Below, in pieces: positions 27,724-35,252 of a stretch of 64,000 bases of DNA (within the stretch, counting starts at the first letter, position 1; each line of letters opens with the position of its first letter). The translations under genes were made by a program, and so were the position numbers. The notes under the pieces were generated by a model. The model was not told where the DNA came from and searched no databases. It saw nothing but the letters and a program-made list of their open reading frames with translations. The DNA is from an uncultured bacterium. GTDB lineage: Bacteria > Planctomycetota > UBA1135 > GCA-002686595. Where the stretch lies: NCBI GenBank assembly GCA_937905825.1, contig CALCXM010000039.1, positions 65,326 to 129,325 on the forward strand, written 5' to 3'.

Positions 27724-28106
27724 AGCTTTTCACTTGTGATCAGGCCCCGGGGGCTCCTTGAAGGGAGCACCCGGGGCCTGATTCTTTTCCGGCTAGGAGC
27801 CTGTGCCACAGGATCCTTTTCATCGATCACCTGTTGCAGCAGGTAGTTGCGGGCGACGAATTTCGGGTTGTGTGCCAGCATGTGCTGCTCGGTCGCAAGC
27901 GCATCTTGCGCCGCGGAAGCCGAGCGACGCAGGTTCACGTAGGACTGCCACCAAGCGAGTGAGTCCGGATGATTGTCCCAGCCGGTTAGGTTCGGAGCCG
28001 GGGCACCCGTATCGACCCGCGACAGCTCTCGCCAGAAGCGCGTGAAGTCCAAGGCCGTGCGCCCGAGGAAGGCCATCGTGCCGCGCACCAGATCCGAGAG
28101 CCCCTC
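27720..28106 (-). pseudogene. Remnant of the C-terminal part of SelO (protein adenylyltransferase)
   Basis: On the minus strand, residues such as LDFTRFWRELSRV and HNPKFVARNYLLQQVID match the conserved C-terminal part of SelO pseudokinase AMPylators (typically NPKYVLRNxLAQxAI). The kinase-like body of about 350 residues that should precede it is missing: only 130 bases separate this piece from msrAB and they show no related sequence. After QQVID the frame diverges and runs into the ccsA terminator hairpin. It therefore looks like a decayed fragment of a once complete gene, not a functional one. Confidence 0.65.
27739..27782. terminator. Hairpin terminator of the cytochrome c maturation operon
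   Basis: The stem pairs ATCAGGCCCCGGG (27739-27751) with its complement ending at 27782, extended inward past one mismatch by GCTCC/GGAGC, with a 6-base loop. TCTTTTCC follows on the plus strand, 16 bases after the ccsA stop. Confidence 0.85.
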
Positions 28107-28235
28107 GGCTCGAACGCCACTCGAGGCGCGCCCCGCGCTACCCGAGCGGCTTGACCTCGCGCACGAACTCTGTTCCGAGGCCTGCGTAGCCGTGAACGAA
28201 AGTCAGTCGCTCTAAGCTGGAGATGGCGACTGGGA

Positions 28236-29360
28236 CTATTTGAACTTGGCGAGGAACTCGCCGTAGCCTTCTTGCTCGAGGTCCGCGACGGGGATGAAAC
28301 GCAGGGCCGCGGAGTTCATGCAGTAGCGCAAACCCGTGGGCTCGGGCCCGTCGTCAAAGACGTGGCCCAAGTGCGAATTGCCGTGCTTGCTACGCACTTC
28401 GTTGCGGGCGTAGCCGATCTTGTAGTCCTTGTCCAAGGCGATGTTCTCGGCCACCAAGGGCTTCCAAAAGCTCGGCCAACCGGTGCCGGACTTGTACTTT
28501 TCCTGGGAGCTAAAGAGCGGCTCACCGCTGACGATGTCCACGTAGATGCCCGCTTCCTTGTTGTCCCAGTACTCGTTCTTGAAGCTGCGCTCCGTGCCGT
28601 CCTTTTGGGTGACTTCGTACTGAAGCTCTGTCAGGCGTGCGCGCAGGGTGGCGTCGTCCGGCTTGCTGTAACGCACTGCACTCTTCGCGGGCTTGAGCTC
28701 GAGGTCGGCCCCCCAAGCGCTCTCGAGGAACTTGTCGCGACCCGAACCCTTGCGGTAGCGCTTGTAGTTCCCCGGGTTCTTGTCGTAGTAATCCTGGTGA
28801 TTGTCCTCCGCCGGGAAGAACTCCGTGAGCGGTTCGATCTCCGTCGCAATCGGCTTGTCGAAGCGCCCGCTGGCTTGCAAGGCGGCCCGTGACCGGAGGG
28901 CGATCTCTTTTTGCGCCTCCCCGTCGTAGTAGATCGCGGGACGGTACTGGGTCCCGCGGTCCACGAACTGACCACCGGCGTCCGTGGGATCGATCTGGCG
29001 CCAGAACACGTCGAGCAGGGTCGCATAAGGAACTTGGCTCGCGTCGAAGTGCACCTGCACGGCCTCCGCGTGGCCAGTGGACCCCGTGCAAACCTCCTTG
29101 TAGGTCGGGAACTGCTTCTCCCCGGCTGTGTAGCCGGAGACCACAGCGCTCACGCCGGGAAGCTCCTCGAAGGGCAACTCCATGCACCAAAAACAGCCCC
29201 CAGCGAAGGTCGCCACTTGGAGGTCCGGCGCAGTGCTCGGCGCCGCTACTTGCTCGATTCCATGGTTGGCGGGCGTGGACGGTTCGCTCGTGCTTTCCCC
29301 CGCCGTGCAGGCGGCGAGCAGCGAAATTAGAGCAAGTGGGGCGATCAGCTGATTCATCAT
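28236..29360 (-). CDS. msrAB: Fused periplasmic methionine sulfoxide reductase MsrA-MsrB, lipoprotein
   Basis: The 374-residue fusion has a lipobox at Cys18 (ISLLAAC). The MsrA domain (residues about 47-215) has GGCFWC with catalytic Cys56, [18 protein letters not shown] and [10 protein letters not shown]. The MsrB domain (about 225-370) has [23 protein letters not shown] and the catalytic Cys in [11 protein letters not shown]. The CxxC pairs that bind zinc in many MsrB proteins are absent (VDIV instead), so this is the zinc-free type. Together they reduce both S- and R-methionine sulfoxide in exported proteins. A membrane-anchored form suggests repair of the periplasmic proteome after oxidative damage. 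The Rieske gene is divergent from it. Confidence 0.94.
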   Translation of the reverse strand: MMNQLIAPLALISLLAACTAGESTSEPSTPANHGIEQVAAPSTAPDLQVATFAGGCFWCMELPFEELPGVSAVVSGYTAGEKQFPTYKEVCTGSTGHAEAVQVHFDASQVPYATLLDVFWRQIDPTDAGGQFVDRGTQYRPAIYYDGEAQKEIALRSRAALQASGRFDKPIATEIEPLTEFFPAEDNHQDYYDKNPGNYKRYRKGSGRDKFLESAWGADLELKPAKSAVRYSKPDDATLRARLTELQYEVTQKDGTERSFKNEYWDNKEAGIYVDIVSGEPLFSSQEKYKSGTGWPSFWKPLVAENIALDKDYKIGYARNEVRSKHGNSHLGHVFDDGPEPTGLRYCMNSAALRFIPVADLEQEGYGEFLAKFK

Positions 29361-29530
29361 GAGTGTAGTCCTGTTTCTTGCGGGGGAAACGCTCGGGATT
29401 TTTGAGCCCTCTCGCCCCGTCCTTAGGCGCTATGCAAGTTTGCACGATCTGTGACAAAGACTGGAGTTCCATCGCTCTGGATTCCCGCAGATTCTACTCT
29501 CCAGGGCACCACTCCCTCGATCCTACGACC

Positions 29531-30613
29531 ATGTCTGCACTGCCACCGATCGATCCCGACATCCGCCACGCCACGACCCTGCCGGGGCGTTTCTATCGAG
29601 ACCCCGCTATCTACGATTTGCTGCGGGAGCGCTTGCTCGTTCCCAGTTGGCATTGGATCGGCCACGCAACGGAGCTGGCAGCGGAACACGTCCGACCCTT
29701 CGAGCTGCTGCCTGGCTCCTTGGATGAACCGCTGATGCTGCTGCGCGATGCAGCGGGCGACTTGAGTTGCCTGTCCAACGTGTGCACCCACCGCGCCAGC
29801 ATCGTTGTGAACGAAGCCGGTCCCTGTCGCGCCCTGCGCTGTGGCTACCACGGCCGTCGCTTTGAACTCGATGGGCGCTTCAAGCACATGCCCGCCTTCG
29901 AGGGCGCCGTAGATTTCCCACGGCCTGAAGACGATCTCAAACGCCTAGAAACGGGCAGCGTTTGCAACGCGCTCTTCAGCTCCCTCGCCCCGGGCAGTTC
30001 CTTTGACGAATGGAGCGCGCCCTTGCAACCCTTGCTCGAGCGCTTGCCCCAGGCCGACTTCCAGTTTGATAAATCTCGGGCCGCAACCTATGAAGTCGAC
30101 GCCCACTGGGCGCTCTACGTGGACAACTTCCTGGAGGGCTTTCACATCCCCTACGTGCATCCACAGTTGGCGCAGGCGCTGGTGGACGACGACTACGAGA
30201 ACCAACTCTTCCCTAGCGGCAGCTTGCAGGTAGGTGTGGCGCGCCCCGGCGACACGGCCTTCGAGCCCCAGCATCGCATCGCCGGAGAGGAGCGGCCCGT
30301 GGCGGCTTACTACTACTGGTTGACCCCCACCACCATGTTCAACTTCTACCCCTGGGGCTTGTCGGTGAACGTGGTGGAACCCTTGGGCATGCAGAAAACT
30401 CGGGTGCACTTCAAGCCCTACGTCTGGCGGCCGGAGCTCCTGGACACGGGAGCTGGCGGGAACCTCGACCTGGTTCAGACGGAAGACGAGGACGTGGTCG
30501 AAAAGGTGCAAAGGGGGCTGAAGTCGCGACTCTACCCCGGAGGACGCTTCTCCCCCAGCAAGGAACCGGGCGTCCATCACTTCCATCGCATGCTGGCGGA
30601 CCTGCTCCACTAA
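29531..30613 (+). CDS. Rieske non-haem iron oxygenase, alpha-subunit type
   Basis: The 360-residue protein from the ATG at 29531 has an N-terminal Rieske domain with the [2Fe-2S] ligands Cys85-x-His87 (CTHR) and Cys104-x-x-His107 (CGYHGR). The catalytic domain follows, with NFLEGFHIPYVHPQL providing the two His ligands of mononuclear iron. Family members hydroxylate aromatic rings or betaine- and choline-like substrates. The sequence shows no substrate clue and no reductase gene is nearby, so the electron donor must be encoded elsewhere. It lies before the SDR-murQ pair on the same strand, 87 bases away, possibly one transcript. Confidence 0.88.
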   Translation: MSALPPIDPDIRHATTLPGRFYRDPAIYDLLRERLLVPSWHWIGHATELAAEHVRPFELLPGSLDEPLMLLRDAAGDLSCLSNVCTHRASIVVNEAGPCRALRCGYHGRRFELDGRFKHMPAFEGAVDFPRPEDDLKRLETGSVCNALFSSLAPGSSFDEWSAPLQPLLERLPQADFQFDKSRAATYEVDAHWALYVDNFLEGFHIPYVHPQLAQALVDDDYENQLFPSGSLQVGVARPGDTAFEPQHRIAGEERPVAAYYYWLTPTTMFNFYPWGLSVNVVEPLGMQKTRVHFKPYVWRPELLDTGAGGNLDLVQTEDEDVVEKVQRGLKSRLYPGGRFSPSKEPGVHHFHRMLADLLH

Positions 30614-30700
30614 GGGCTGCCCAAAGCGCTTCTCCCAATTGGGAGGAGCTGCCCCAGGATTTGTCCTGCTTCCACCGATCCAATTTGCCAAGCTGAACCC

Positions 30701-31558
30701 ATGAACGATTCAACCGCTCTGCCCGAATCCGCCCGTTGGCTGCCCGCCGGCACCTTCTCCGACAAGATCTGTTTCGTGACCGGAGGGGGCACGGGCCTCG
30801 GGCTGCAAATCAGCCGGGGTCTGGCTGCTCTCGGAGCGACCGTGGTGATCGCCTCACGCAATCCGGACAACCATTCGGAACTGCAGGAGGAAGCCAAGCG
30901 CAACGGTTGGAAAGTGGAGTCGCAAACCTGCGACGTGCGCGAGCCGGAAGTGGTGCGCTCCTGCGTGGACGCCATCATCGAGCGTCACGGACGCATCGAT
31001 CACTTGATCAACAATGCCGCAGGCAACTTCGTTTGCCCCACCGAGCGCTTGTCCGCCAACGCCTGGCGCTCAGTGCTCGGCATCGTGCTCGACGGAACGT
31101 TTTATGTTTCTCAAGCGGTGGGCAAGACCATGATCAAAGCAGGTGGTGGATCGATCCTGAACGTGGTCGCCACCTACGCCTGGACCGGCATGGCGGGAGT
31201 CGTTCACTCCGCGAGCGCCAAGGCCGGCGTGCTCGCCATGACGCGCACCCTGGCCTCCGAATGGTCGCGCTATCACATCCGGGTCAACGCCATCGCACCG
31301 GGTCCTTTCGAATCCAAGGGCGCCTCCGCCAATCTCTGGCCGGACGATGAGATTCGCGAGAACATGAAACAGAACATCCCCCTCAAGCGCTTTGCCACCA
31401 CCGACGAAGTGGCCGCCCAGTGTTTGCACTTGCTCGCGCCCGTTAGCGATTACATCACCGGGGAATGCCTGGTGATCGACGGCGGCGCCCTCTTGCCGCA
31501 ACCCTTCTGGGAAGCGGGCACACGCATCAAGCGCCGCAAGCCCGAAGCGGACGCTTGA
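30701..31558 (+). CDS. SDR-family reductase resembling 2,4-dienoyl-CoA reductase
   Basis: The 285-residue protein has the Rossmann signature VTGGGTGLGLQISRGL near residue 26, INNAAGNF, and the late PGPFESKGA substrate region. The usual YxxxK catalytic motif reads SASAK, with Ser in place of Tyr. This is the pattern of the DECR-type dienoyl-CoA reductases, which use a different Tyr, so fatty-acid or related CoA metabolism is likely. It could equally act on another enoyl substrate. Its TGA stop overlaps a TTG start of murQ, so the two proteins are made together. The functional link between them is not obvious. Confidence 0.8.
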   Translation: MNDSTALPESARWLPAGTFSDKICFVTGGGTGLGLQISRGLAALGATVVIASRNPDNHSELQEEAKRNGWKVESQTCDVREPEVVRSCVDAIIERHGRIDHLINNAAGNFVCPTERLSANAWRSVLGIVLDGTFYVSQAVGKTMIKAGGGSILNVVATYAWTGMAGVVHSASAKAGVLAMTRTLASEWSRYHIRVNAIAPGPFESKGASANLWPDDEIRENMKQNIPLKRFATTDEVAAQCLHLLAPVSDYITGECLVIDGGALLPQPFWEAGTRIKRRKPEADA

Positions 31559-32484
31559 AGGATCAAGGCCCGATCGCCGATCGCTCAAAGATCCTCACGG
31601 AACAGGCCAACCCGGCCACCGAGGGGCTCGACATGCTTTCGACCGAGGAAGCCCTCGCCAGCATTCAGGAACAAGACGCGCAGTTGCATCGAGCTATCGC
31701 TGCCGCCCGCCAACAGATCGCCCAGGCCATCGACTTGATCGCGGAGCGCTTGGCCCAGGGCGGGCGCTTGATGTACATCGGCGCGGGCACCAGCGGCCGG
31801 CTCGGAGTTTTGGACGCGGTGGAGTGCCCCCCCACGTTTCAAAGCGATGCGCAACAAGTCCAAGGGGTGCTCGCAGGCGGTGAGTCCGCCATGTTCCGTT
31901 CCGTCGAAGGCGCGGAGGACGATGCGGCCGCCGGCGCCGCGGAGATGGTCGCGCGGGCGGTCGGCGCCAGGGACGTGGTCTTTGGAATCACTGCCGGCGG
32001 CACAACCCCTTACGTGCATGGAGCCTTGCAGCAGGCCCGGGAAGTGGGCGCCGCCTGCGTCTTCTTCGCTTGCGTGCCCTTTGACCAAGCCCCCGACCAA
32101 GCCGACGTTTCGATCCGTGTGGTGACGGGACCGGAAGCCCTGCAAGGTTCCACCAGAATGAAAGCCGGCACCGCCACCAAGCTCGTGCTCAATTCCATCA
32201 GCACTCTCGTGATGGCGAAACTCGGGAAGGTCTACGACAACCGCATGGTGGACGTGAACACCACGGGCAACGTCAAACTCTTGGACCGCGGCATCCGCTT
32301 GGTCATGGACTTGGGCGAGGTCGCGCGCGCGGAGGCGGAACAGGCGTTGGACACGTCCAAGGGCAGCGTGAAGCTCGCCGTGTTGAGCTTGCGCTCGGGG
32401 CTCAATTTCCAGGAAGCGTCCGAACTGCTCGCGGCCTGCAAAGGCAATCTACGTCAGGCCATGGCTCGCGCGGACGCGCAGTAG
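31555..32484 (+). CDS. murQ: N-acetylmuramic acid 6-phosphate etherase
   Basis: From the TTG at 31555, which overlaps the preceding stop as TTGA, the protein is 309 residues, the normal MurQ length. The N-terminus LTEQANPATEGLDMLST is the conserved MurQ start, supporting this codon over later ATGs. The SIS domain follows with YIGAGTSGRLGVLDAVECPPTF and GSTRMKAGTATKLVLN. MurQ splits MurNAc-6-phosphate into GlcNAc-6-phosphate and lactate for recycling of peptidoglycan sugars. This implies turnover of a peptidoglycan wall. A peptidoglycan amidase gene lies close by, on the other strand. Confidence 0.95.
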   Translation: MKDQGPIADRSKILTEQANPATEGLDMLSTEEALASIQEQDAQLHRAIAAARQQIAQAIDLIAERLAQGGRLMYIGAGTSGRLGVLDAVECPPTFQSDAQQVQGVLAGGESAMFRSVEGAEDDAAAGAAEMVARAVGARDVVFGITAGGTTPYVHGALQQAREVGAACVFFACVPFDQAPDQADVSIRVVTGPEALQGSTRMKAGTATKLVLNSISTLVMAKLGKVYDNRMVDVNTTGNVKLLDRGIRLVMDLGEVARAEAEQALDTSKGSVKLAVLSLRSGLNFQEASELLAACKGNLRQAMARADAQ

Positions 32485-32527
32485 CTTCGCAGCGGGCCCT
32501 AGCGCCAAGCCTTGGAGCCCCCTAGGA

Positions 32528-33091
32528 CTAGAACAGAACGCCGCGCGCGCGCTCCAACAGCTCCGAGGGTGTCGGGAGATCCTCCACGGATACGCCCCGA
32601 TGAATCCAACGCAGCATGCCCATCTGGTCCACGATCGCCGCCCCCGGATTGCGCATGGTGTCGCTCTCCTTGCTGAGGGTCTTCGACCAGCTCTGCGCAT
32701 GCCCCGCCTGCTCAGCTCGACGGCGCGCACCCCAAAGGGACTTTGAGAACATCTTGCCCAGTGGCATGTTCGACAACCCAAGAGCCTTGTGAGTTGCGCT
32801 GTGCGCATCGGGAACCACCAGCACACCTTCGAGGGGGCCCGTGCTCTGCGCCAACTGGTCTGGACGGGCTTGCACGATGAACACGGGAGTCACGCCAGCA
32901 GCCGCGAAGTGTGGAGCGCTCTCGCGCAACTGCGCGAGCTCTTCAAAGTAGAAGATTCAGCCCCGGTGCCGCGGCCAAATCAACACGGCGGGCCCCGCTT
33001 GCCAACTCTCGGACAACTTGCGCTGAACCCCGGCGGCGTCTTCGTACTCGAAGTCGACCATGGGCTCGCCGATTTGCAGAGTGCTTTTCAT
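32528..33091 (-). CDS. Candidate selenoprotein: peroxiredoxin-like (AhpC/TSA-2, SelL-related) with in-frame UGA
   Basis: From the ATG at 33091, preceded by GAGGGG eight or so bases upstream, the frame reads 44 codons, meets TGA at 32957-32959, then continues open to a stop at 32528, 187 residues in all. Both sides belong to one PF13911-type thioredoxin-fold protein. In that family the motif reads RHFGCPFC; here it is PRHRG-UGA-IFYFEELAQLRES. The UGA thus replaces exactly the catalytic Cys (position 45), and the second Cys is Tyr. The rest of the protein, including VVPDAHSATHKALGL and MRNPGAAIVDQMG, is intact and has no cysteine. A hairpin at 32921-32938 is a plausible SECIS. Decay of a Cys gene is the alternative. 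It lies 37 bases after the amidase gene in an operon with arsS. Confidence 0.72.
32921..32959 (-). promoter_or_regulatory. Putative bacterial SECIS element next to the UGA codon
   Basis: Reading the minus strand, the UGA (32959-32957) is followed by 18 bases and then a perfect 7-bp stem, CTCGCGC AGTT GCGCGAG (32938-32921). The tetraloop begins 25 bases after the UGA, inside the 16-37 range used for bacterial SECIS models, and has G among its first two bases. GAG and CTC just outside can extend the stem across a small bulge. The element lies within the coding region, as bacterial SECIS elements do. SelB recognition cannot be shown from sequence alone. Confidence 0.55.
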
Positions 33092-33128
33092 CGCTTCATC
33101 CCCTCAGCCATTGGAAGTGTTGCCCATA

Positions 33129-34121
33129 TCAACGGCGCGTAGCGATCTCGTGTTTGAGTCGCAACCAATCGAAAGCGGGTCCCGGGTCCGTCTTGTTCAC
33201 TTGCACATGGTAGTGGCCGAGGATACCGGAGAACTGTTCGAACTCCTCTTCGGTCAAGACCTCGTCGATGATGTCCCCGGTGGCATCGACGGGGAACTTC
33301 GCTGGCAAGCCGGGCAGTTCGCGCGTCAAGACCGCCAGCAAGGCGCCAAGGGTCTCGTACTGCTGAGGCGTGAAGTCGTGTTGCAAGAGCATTGTCCCAT
33401 TGATGCGGCCCTTGCTCATCTCGGGAGACGCCGGCCGTCCAATAAAGTCTTGGGTCAAGACGCCCCCATCCCCGTGGCGCTCGGGCAGGATCAAACGCAC
33501 GCCGCCGCCGTCGGTGCTGTACCACTCATCCAGCTCCTCCAACTTCGAAGGGGGCCGAGCGCCGATTTGCGCGATTTCGATTCCGATCGAGCGGCTGTTC
33601 GCTTTGGTCGCGTGCCAAGCGGTGTCCTGCAAGTCCAGCGTTTGGTAGAGGGTGCCGTCGATGTCGAGCAGGAAGTGCACGGAGAGCCCACGCCGGTGAT
33701 GCAAGACTTCAAAGCAGGTGCGGCTATTGCCGCAAACGTCGTAGTGCAACACGAACTGATCGACCGCGTGCCCGAGCTCCTGCACGGACGATGCGCCGGG
33801 GCTGACGGCTTCTTGATCGCGTTCGGGTTGAGCGCGACGGCCCGGCAAGTAGCGGCGTCCAGTTTCCTCGTCGATGTAGGTGGGGTTGGTTCCCACGCGA
33901 ATCGTCGTGCCGTAGGCGTTGTAGCCGCCGGGATCCTCCCACAAGACCACGGGCGCTCCAATTTCGACGCGCTGTCCGCAGATCATGATCTCGCTGCCCG
34001 CTTGTCTCGGCACACTGGCAGCCACGCCACCACGGCCATAGGGATCGGCGCCGATACCCGACGGAACCGAAGTGCAGCTTGCTGCCAGGAAGAGCAGCGC
34101 CAGCCCGTTCATCCACTTCAT
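33129..34121 (-). CDS. N-acetylmuramoyl-L-alanine amidase (Amidase_2), lipoprotein
   Basis: The ATG at 34121 gives 330 residues with a lipobox at Cys16 (LLFLAASC). The Amidase_2/PGRP-like domain shows QFVLHYDVCG with the first zinc His, VLHHRRGLSVHFLLDIDGTLYQTL, TAWHATKANSRSIGIEI with the second His region, and a late block of helices. The enzyme cuts the bond between MurNAc and the stem peptide. Anchored in the envelope, it would trim peptidoglycan or take part in its recycling. Its start overlaps the arsS stop as ATGA, so translation is coupled to arsS. This combination is unusual. Confidence 0.88.
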   Translation of the reverse strand: MKWMNGLALLFLAASCTSVPSGIGADPYGRGGVAASVPRQAGSEIMICGQRVEIGAPVVLWEDPGGYNAYGTTIRVGTNPTYIDEETGRRYLPGRRAQPERDQEAVSPGASSVQELGHAVDQFVLHYDVCGNSRTCFEVLHHRRGLSVHFLLDIDGTLYQTLDLQDTAWHATKANSRSIGIEIAQIGARPPSKLEELDEWYSTDGGGVRLILPERHGDGGVLTQDFIGRPASPEMSKGRINGTMLLQHDFTPQQYETLGALLAVLTRELPGLPAKFPVDATGDIIDEVLTEEEFEQFSGILGHYHVQVNKTDPGPAFDWLRLKHEIATRR

Positions 34122-35089
34122 GCGGTCGCGCCTCCGCAAGAGGATCCCGCGCCAGCCGTGCAGCCAAAGCAATGGTCCGCGGTGGCAATCGGACGACCCT
34201 TCAGTTGCTCCAGGTTGTACTCGCGCAAGTGACTGGGTGCTCCCGCCGCCGTTCCCATGCCAAGCATTTGGTTGAAGTCGCAATCGAACAGGTTCCCCTG
34301 CCAATCCACGCTGAGCGTGTTGCGACACATCAACCCGCAAGCGGTGGCCGGGTTGAAGGAGTCCTTCAGAAGCGCCATGTACTCCTGCTCTTGTCCCGTC
34401 TGCCGCAGCCAATCCGCGTAGCGCTTCACGGGCATGTTCGTGATCGTCAGCAAGCGGTTGAACAGGACCCCGTGTTCCTTCGCCAGGTCTTCCTTCCACT
34501 GCTTCTCCATGCAGGCTTGGGGGCCGGGCAGTTTCGCTTCCACCGGGTTGCTAACCAGCACGACCTCCAAGCCGGAATCCGGTTGGCCGTACCCGACGGC
34601 GTTGAGCTTGCGCAGGCCTGCGATGGATTGAGCGTAGACCCCGTCCCCGCGCTGCGCATCCGTGGCGGATTGGGTGGACGCGGGCAAGGACGACACCACT
34701 TCCACCTGGTGCTTCGCAAAGAACTCCGGCAGCCCCTTGTACTTGGGCAAGCTCAAGACCGTCAAGTTGCAGCGGTCGATGACCTTGCGCCCCAAGCTGC
34801 GGGACTCGGCCACGAGGTACTCAAAGGAAGGACACAGTTCCGGGGCTCCGCCGGTCAAGTCCACGGTCCCAATTGAGCTGTCGCGCAAGACATGCATGCA
34901 CAACTCGGCCGTCTCGCGGCTCATGATCTCCGTGCGCGTGGGCCCCGCGTCCACGTGACAATGGGAACACGCTTGATTGCAGAGTTTGCCCAGATTGAGC
35001 TGCAGGATTTCAGGGGCCCGCGCGCGTACGGGGTCCAGGCCCGCATGCTGCAAGGCGCCGGTAAAGTCGATGGGAGAGGCCGTTTTCAT
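34118..35089 (-). CDS. arsS: Radical SAM protein of the arsenosugar biosynthesis family (ArsS)
   Basis: The ATG at 35089 gives 323 residues. The radical SAM cluster motif CxxxCxxC is at Cys37, Cys41 and Cys44 (KLCNQACSHC), followed by SAM-binding DLTGGAPEL. The C-terminal region (DUF3641-like) has CGLMCRNTLSVDWQGNLFDCDFNQ and ends CFGCTAGAGSSCGG. This Cys-rich end is diagnostic of the family named ArsS, which attaches a deoxyadenosyl group to dimethylarsenite in arsenosugar synthesis. In some bacteria the family's C-terminus carries selenocysteine; here these positions are Cys. No arsM methyltransferase is present in the window. It is the first gene of arsS / amidase / peroxiredoxin-like. Confidence 0.86.
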   Translation of the reverse strand: MKTASPIDFTGALQHAGLDPVRARAPEILQLNLGKLCNQACSHCHVDAGPTRTEIMSRETAELCMHVLRDSSIGTVDLTGGAPELCPSFEYLVAESRSLGRKVIDRCNLTVLSLPKYKGLPEFFAKHQVEVVSSLPASTQSATDAQRGDGVYAQSIAGLRKLNAVGYGQPDSGLEVVLVSNPVEAKLPGPQACMEKQWKEDLAKEHGVLFNRLLTITNMPVKRYADWLRQTGQEQEYMALLKDSFNPATACGLMCRNTLSVDWQGNLFDCDFNQMLGMGTAAGAPSHLREYNLEQLKGRPIATADHCFGCTAGAGSSCGGATA

Positions 35090-35252
35090 TCCGTTGCTGG
35101 TCGCCGTAACGGGCGACTTTGGGGGCTGGCTCGAGTCGAGTGGGTGGAAGATTTGCTGTTCGACGGACGGAGGCAGTTTGGAGCTGTGACCCCGGAACGC
35201 AAAAATCCCTGCAAGCAGGTTACCGCCCCAAGCCCCGAACGTCTTGTGTCCC

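Noticed and set aside
28140-28210. Short minus-strand frame (FVHGYAGLGTEFVREVKPL) between msrAB and the selO fragment
   Set aside because: It is too short to assign and has no start or context. It may be part of the decayed selO region.
28236-28500. Selenocysteine in MsrB
   Set aside because: The catalytic codon in RYCMNS is an ordinary Cys codon with no in-frame UGA in the gene.
32957-32959. UGA as a simple nonsense mutation in a dead peroxiredoxin gene
   Set aside because: Not excluded, but its placement exactly at the catalytic Cys, the intact flanks and the following hairpin favour selenocysteine. It is kept as the alternative.
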